Shown here: one piece after another, positions 61,870 through 64,000 of the stretch | Position numbering within the stretch: position 1 is the stretch's first letter | Layout: each line of letters starts with the position of its first letter | DNA from: Eremophila alpestris peregrina | Lineage: Eukaryota; Chordata; Aves; Passeriformes; Alaudidae | Reading direction: 5' to 3' | DNA length: 64,000 bases | NCBI GenBank assembly: GCA_009792885.1 | Contig: WMCF01000170.1 | Span: forward strand, 273,957-337,956 | Position numbers and translations under genes: made by a program | Notes under the pieces: model-generated | The model's database searches: none | What the model was told of the DNA's origin: nothing | What the model saw: only the letters and a program-made list of their open reading frames with translations

Positions 61870-62073
61870 CCCGTAACAACAGGGCGGCCAGATCTCTCCC
61901 GTCCCGACAAAGAGCGGGAACGCGCAGGCGGCGCTTCCTTCTGTGGCGGCAATGAATATTCATAAAGGGCGTAGCTTGTGCGGGGCATCCTCATTAATAT
62001 GAAAGAGGGGCGTGTCCCCTCATGAATTATGTGGGAGGGGCGTGGCTGCCGTGGCCCTTCAAAGTGTGGGAAG
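61870..62073 (+). promoter_or_regulatory. RNF169: RNF169 proximal promoter with three GGGCGT boxes
   Basis: TATA-less. GGGCGT boxes at 61967-61972, 62008-62013 and 62038-62043 are each preceded by an AT-rich octamer-like core (GAATATTCAT, ATTAATATGA, ATGAATTATG). CpG density rises sharply from 61900. Sp/KLF binding is inferred from the GGGGCGTGG motif. The transcription start was not located. Confidence 0.55.
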
Positions 62074-62401
62074 ATGGCGGCGGCGGCGGGTGCCGGCGGC
62101 CGGGCCGCGGTGCGGGGGCGGCGACGGCGGGGCCGGCCCGCGGCCGAGGAGGAGCAGGACGCGGTGGTGCTGTCGGTGGCCGAGTGCCCGGTGTGCCAGC
62201 AGGCGCTGGTGGAGGCGGTGACGCCGCCCTGCCGCCACTCGCTCTGCCTCGCCTGCTTCCAGCGCTGCCTGCAGGGCCCGGGCCTCTGCTGCCCGCTGTG
62301 CCGCAGCCGCCTCTCCACACGGGCCCGGCGGCAGCAGGCCGAGCCCGCAGCCACCACGGCCGCCGGAGCAGCAGGCGGGGAGCAGCGGCCGCCGGACCAA
62401 G
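62074..62401 (+). CDS. RNF169: RNF169, RING finger E3-like protein, first coding exon (partial gene)
   Basis: Nuclear RING protein of the RNF168/RNF169 family. In mammals RNF169 binds ubiquitylated chromatin at double-strand breaks and competes with 53BP1 and RAP80. Only exon 1 is in the window: ATG in AAGATGGCG context, an Ala/Arg-rich start (MAAAAGAGGRAAVRGRRRRG), then a C3HC4 RING at about residues 38-76 (ECPVC, PPCRHSLCLACFQRC, CCPLCRSRL). It ends in ...EQRPPDQ with donor G|GTGCGG in phase 1. The CPVC..CRHSLCxxC..CCPLC spacing is a complete RING. The family is clear from the sequence; the choice of RNF169 rests on synteny next to CHRDL2 and POLD3. Confidence 0.88.
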
Positions 62402-62484
62402 GTGCGGCTGCGGCGGCGGCGGCGGCGGCGGCACCTGCGCCCCCCCCATCCCGGACCGGGAGGGGCGGGAGGGGGGTTGCGGGG

Positions 62485-62657
62485 CGGGGGCTCAGCCCGA
62501 GGGGGCGGGATCGGGCGGGAGGTGCGAGGAGTTCGCGGGGGCTCAGCCCGAGGGGGCGTGGCCATGGCGTGGGGCGCGGGGTGCCCGCTGGGGCGGGGCC
62601 GGCTCGGGGCGTGGCCAGGCGCGGAGGTGCGATGAGTCCGCGGGGGCTCAGCCCGAG
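62485..62657. repeat. Three exact 17-bp repeats in a GC-rich minisatellite
   Basis: CGGGGGCTCAGCCCGAG occurs at 62485-62501, 62536-62552 and 62641-62657. The last two are preceded by GGTGCGA(G/T)GAGT(T/C)CG. Each contains the short palindrome GGGCTCAGCCC. In RNF169 intron 1. Confidence 0.9.
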
Positions 62658-63654
62658 TCCTTCTGCGGGGAGGGGGCATTGGGACTGAGCCACCCTGCTC
62701 TGTGGCATCGGGAGATGGAGGGGATGGAGAACATCATCCCCTGGAGAGGATGCCCGCCTGGGGGGATGTTTCCCCATCTCCTCAGGTGTTTTTTGTGATA
62801 AGCTTGCCCCAAAAGTGAACGGTTCCAATAGTGCTGCCAGGAGTTGGGCAAGCAAGGAAGGGGTTTGCACCATGGGAAGTCCTAGTCCCTTGTAGACGTA
62901 AAAAAAAGTCCATCATCCCTGTGTTCATGGCTTTTTTTTCACTCGTTTCCCCCTTGCCTCCAAAGCTAGCAGCCTTCTTCAACTCCTAGAAAACTGCTCC
63001 CTCTGTTCCCTTCAAAATAAGTCCTTGTCTGAGACAGTGGCATTGCTTTTTCCCAGTGGGGGCTGCTGGAGATGCCCACCTTGCTGCTGTCAGGACTCGG
63101 GATGCACTGGGTGTGTTGGCTGGAGAGGTGTTGCAGCAGTGCCCACTTCAGCGACACAGCAGTGCTGAGGGGAACCCTGCAGAGCAAACAAGGATTTAAG
63201 CTACAGATAAACATCCTTTTAGCCCAGCCTGTTCCTTTCCGAGCATGTTTCTGGTCTCCCGGTTCATGCTTGTGTCAGCACCCTCTAATTGGCTGTGGGA
63301 AGAATTGGCAGGATGAGCTTATACAGCTTAAATTGGTGGTTTGAACTAACCCCACTAACCTGGAAGAGATTTAGGAAGCCTTCCCACGGAAGGATTTGCT
63401 GAATCAAGGAACAGATGGGCTGTCCGGAGGGAGCTGAGCTGAAGCCTGGGAGTGGTTCCTCCGGAGGAGGGACAGTGGGAATTCCCCCAGTCAATCTCTG
63501 CTCTAGGGCAGTGGTGTCAGTCATGCTTGAATGGACTCGGCATGATCCAGGGGAGCTTGGATGAGAGTATCCAGCCATGCTGCAGGAATGCTTGTGCAGT
63601 GTCCTAGTTGGGCTTTTTAAAGTAGAATTAATTCTCTGCTTGTCCTGATTGGCG

Positions 63655-63915
63655 TCAGATGTGTGTGGGACAAAGGGCAATGGCTTCTCACTGCCAGAGG
63701 GCTGGTTTACATGGGATATTGGGATCAAATTCTTTCCTGTCAAGGTGCTAAGGCCCTGGCACAGGCTGTCCAGAGAAGCTGTGGCTCCCCATCTCTGGAA
63801 GTGTCCAGGGCCAGGTTGGATGGGGCTTAGAGCAACCTGGGAGACTGGAAGGCCCATGGCAAGGGGTGGAATGAGATGATCTGTTCAGTCCCTTCCAACG
63901 TCTGCTGCTCTGTGC
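63655..63915 (+). repeat. CR1 LINE 3' end
   Basis: Sense CR1: TTCTCACTGCCAGAGGGCTG, GGCACAGGCTGTCCAGAGAA, CAGGTTGGATGGGGCTTAGA (approximately 63812) and CAGTCCCTTCCAACGTCTG. Confidence 0.92.
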
Positions 63916-64000
63916 TCATCCACTGAGCCAGCCATCTCACCATGAAAGACATTGGTTAAACCTGCTTTCCTTTCCTTAAATCCAGCAGCCTACCTTCCAA

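Larger units (their letters stand above)
62402..64000 (+). other. RNF169: RNF169 intron 1, 5' part
   Basis: Starts in a CpG island (to about 62660) and then becomes ordinary sequence with a CR1 copy near its end. No second RNF169 exon was recognised before the window ends. Confidence 0.6.

Noticed and set aside
61848..62873. 341-codon open frame on the minus strand over RNF169 exon 1
   Set aside because: It is the antisense shadow of the GC-rich RING exon and CpG island. It has Arg/Pro/Ala low complexity and no independent domain.
1..64000. A novel multi-gene defence or mobile system
   Set aside because: All supportable coding sequence belongs to three known vertebrate genes in conserved order. 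The rest is introns, spacer and repeats.

Overview
This window is vertebrate nuclear DNA, almost certainly from a bird. Coding exons are short and separated by kilobase introns with GT..AG borders. At least twenty fragments of the avian CR1 LINE are scattered through introns and spacers. The gene order POLD3 - CHRDL2 - RNF169 matches the syntenic block known from human 11q13.4. There is no bacterial-type gene, operon, CRISPR array or phage region.

Layout. (1) About 1-19,525, + strand: the last nine coding exons of POLD3, accessory subunit of DNA polymerase delta and zeta, ending in a PCNA-binding box; the 5' exons lie outside the window. (2) About 19,530-31,440: a 12 kb spacer between the convergent 3' ends of POLD3 and CHRDL2, with no confident gene. 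It holds CR1 fragments, GC-rich minisatellites, two perfect CArG boxes with a MEF2-type site, AT-rich islands and one unidentified open frame. (3) 31,440-56,161, - strand: the complete chordin-like 2 gene (CHRDL2). I assembled 11 coding exons that join in phase into 433 residues: signal peptide, three von Willebrand type C domains and a C-terminal domain. One intron must use a GC donor, and a CTG-repeat tract starts 33 bases inside that intron. A candidate solo retroviral LTR lies in the same orientation in the last intron. (4) 56,162-62,073: the spacer between the divergent CHRDL2 and RNF169 starts, with a GGTGCC minisatellite and G-quadruplex run next to CHRDL2, more CR1, and a compact GC-box promoter at RNF169. 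(5) 62,074-64,000, + strand: first coding exon of RNF169 (RING finger) in a CpG island, and the start of its first intron.

Functional links. POLD3 and RNF169 both belong to genome maintenance (polymerase holoenzyme and translesion synthesis; ubiquitin signalling at double-strand breaks). CHRDL2 is a secreted BMP antagonist. The adjacency is conserved synteny and not a pathway cluster. I found no previously undescribed multi-gene system. The points most worth checking are CHRDL2 splicing and 3'-end choice, the repeat-built promoters, and the SRF/MEF2-type sites in the intergenic region.
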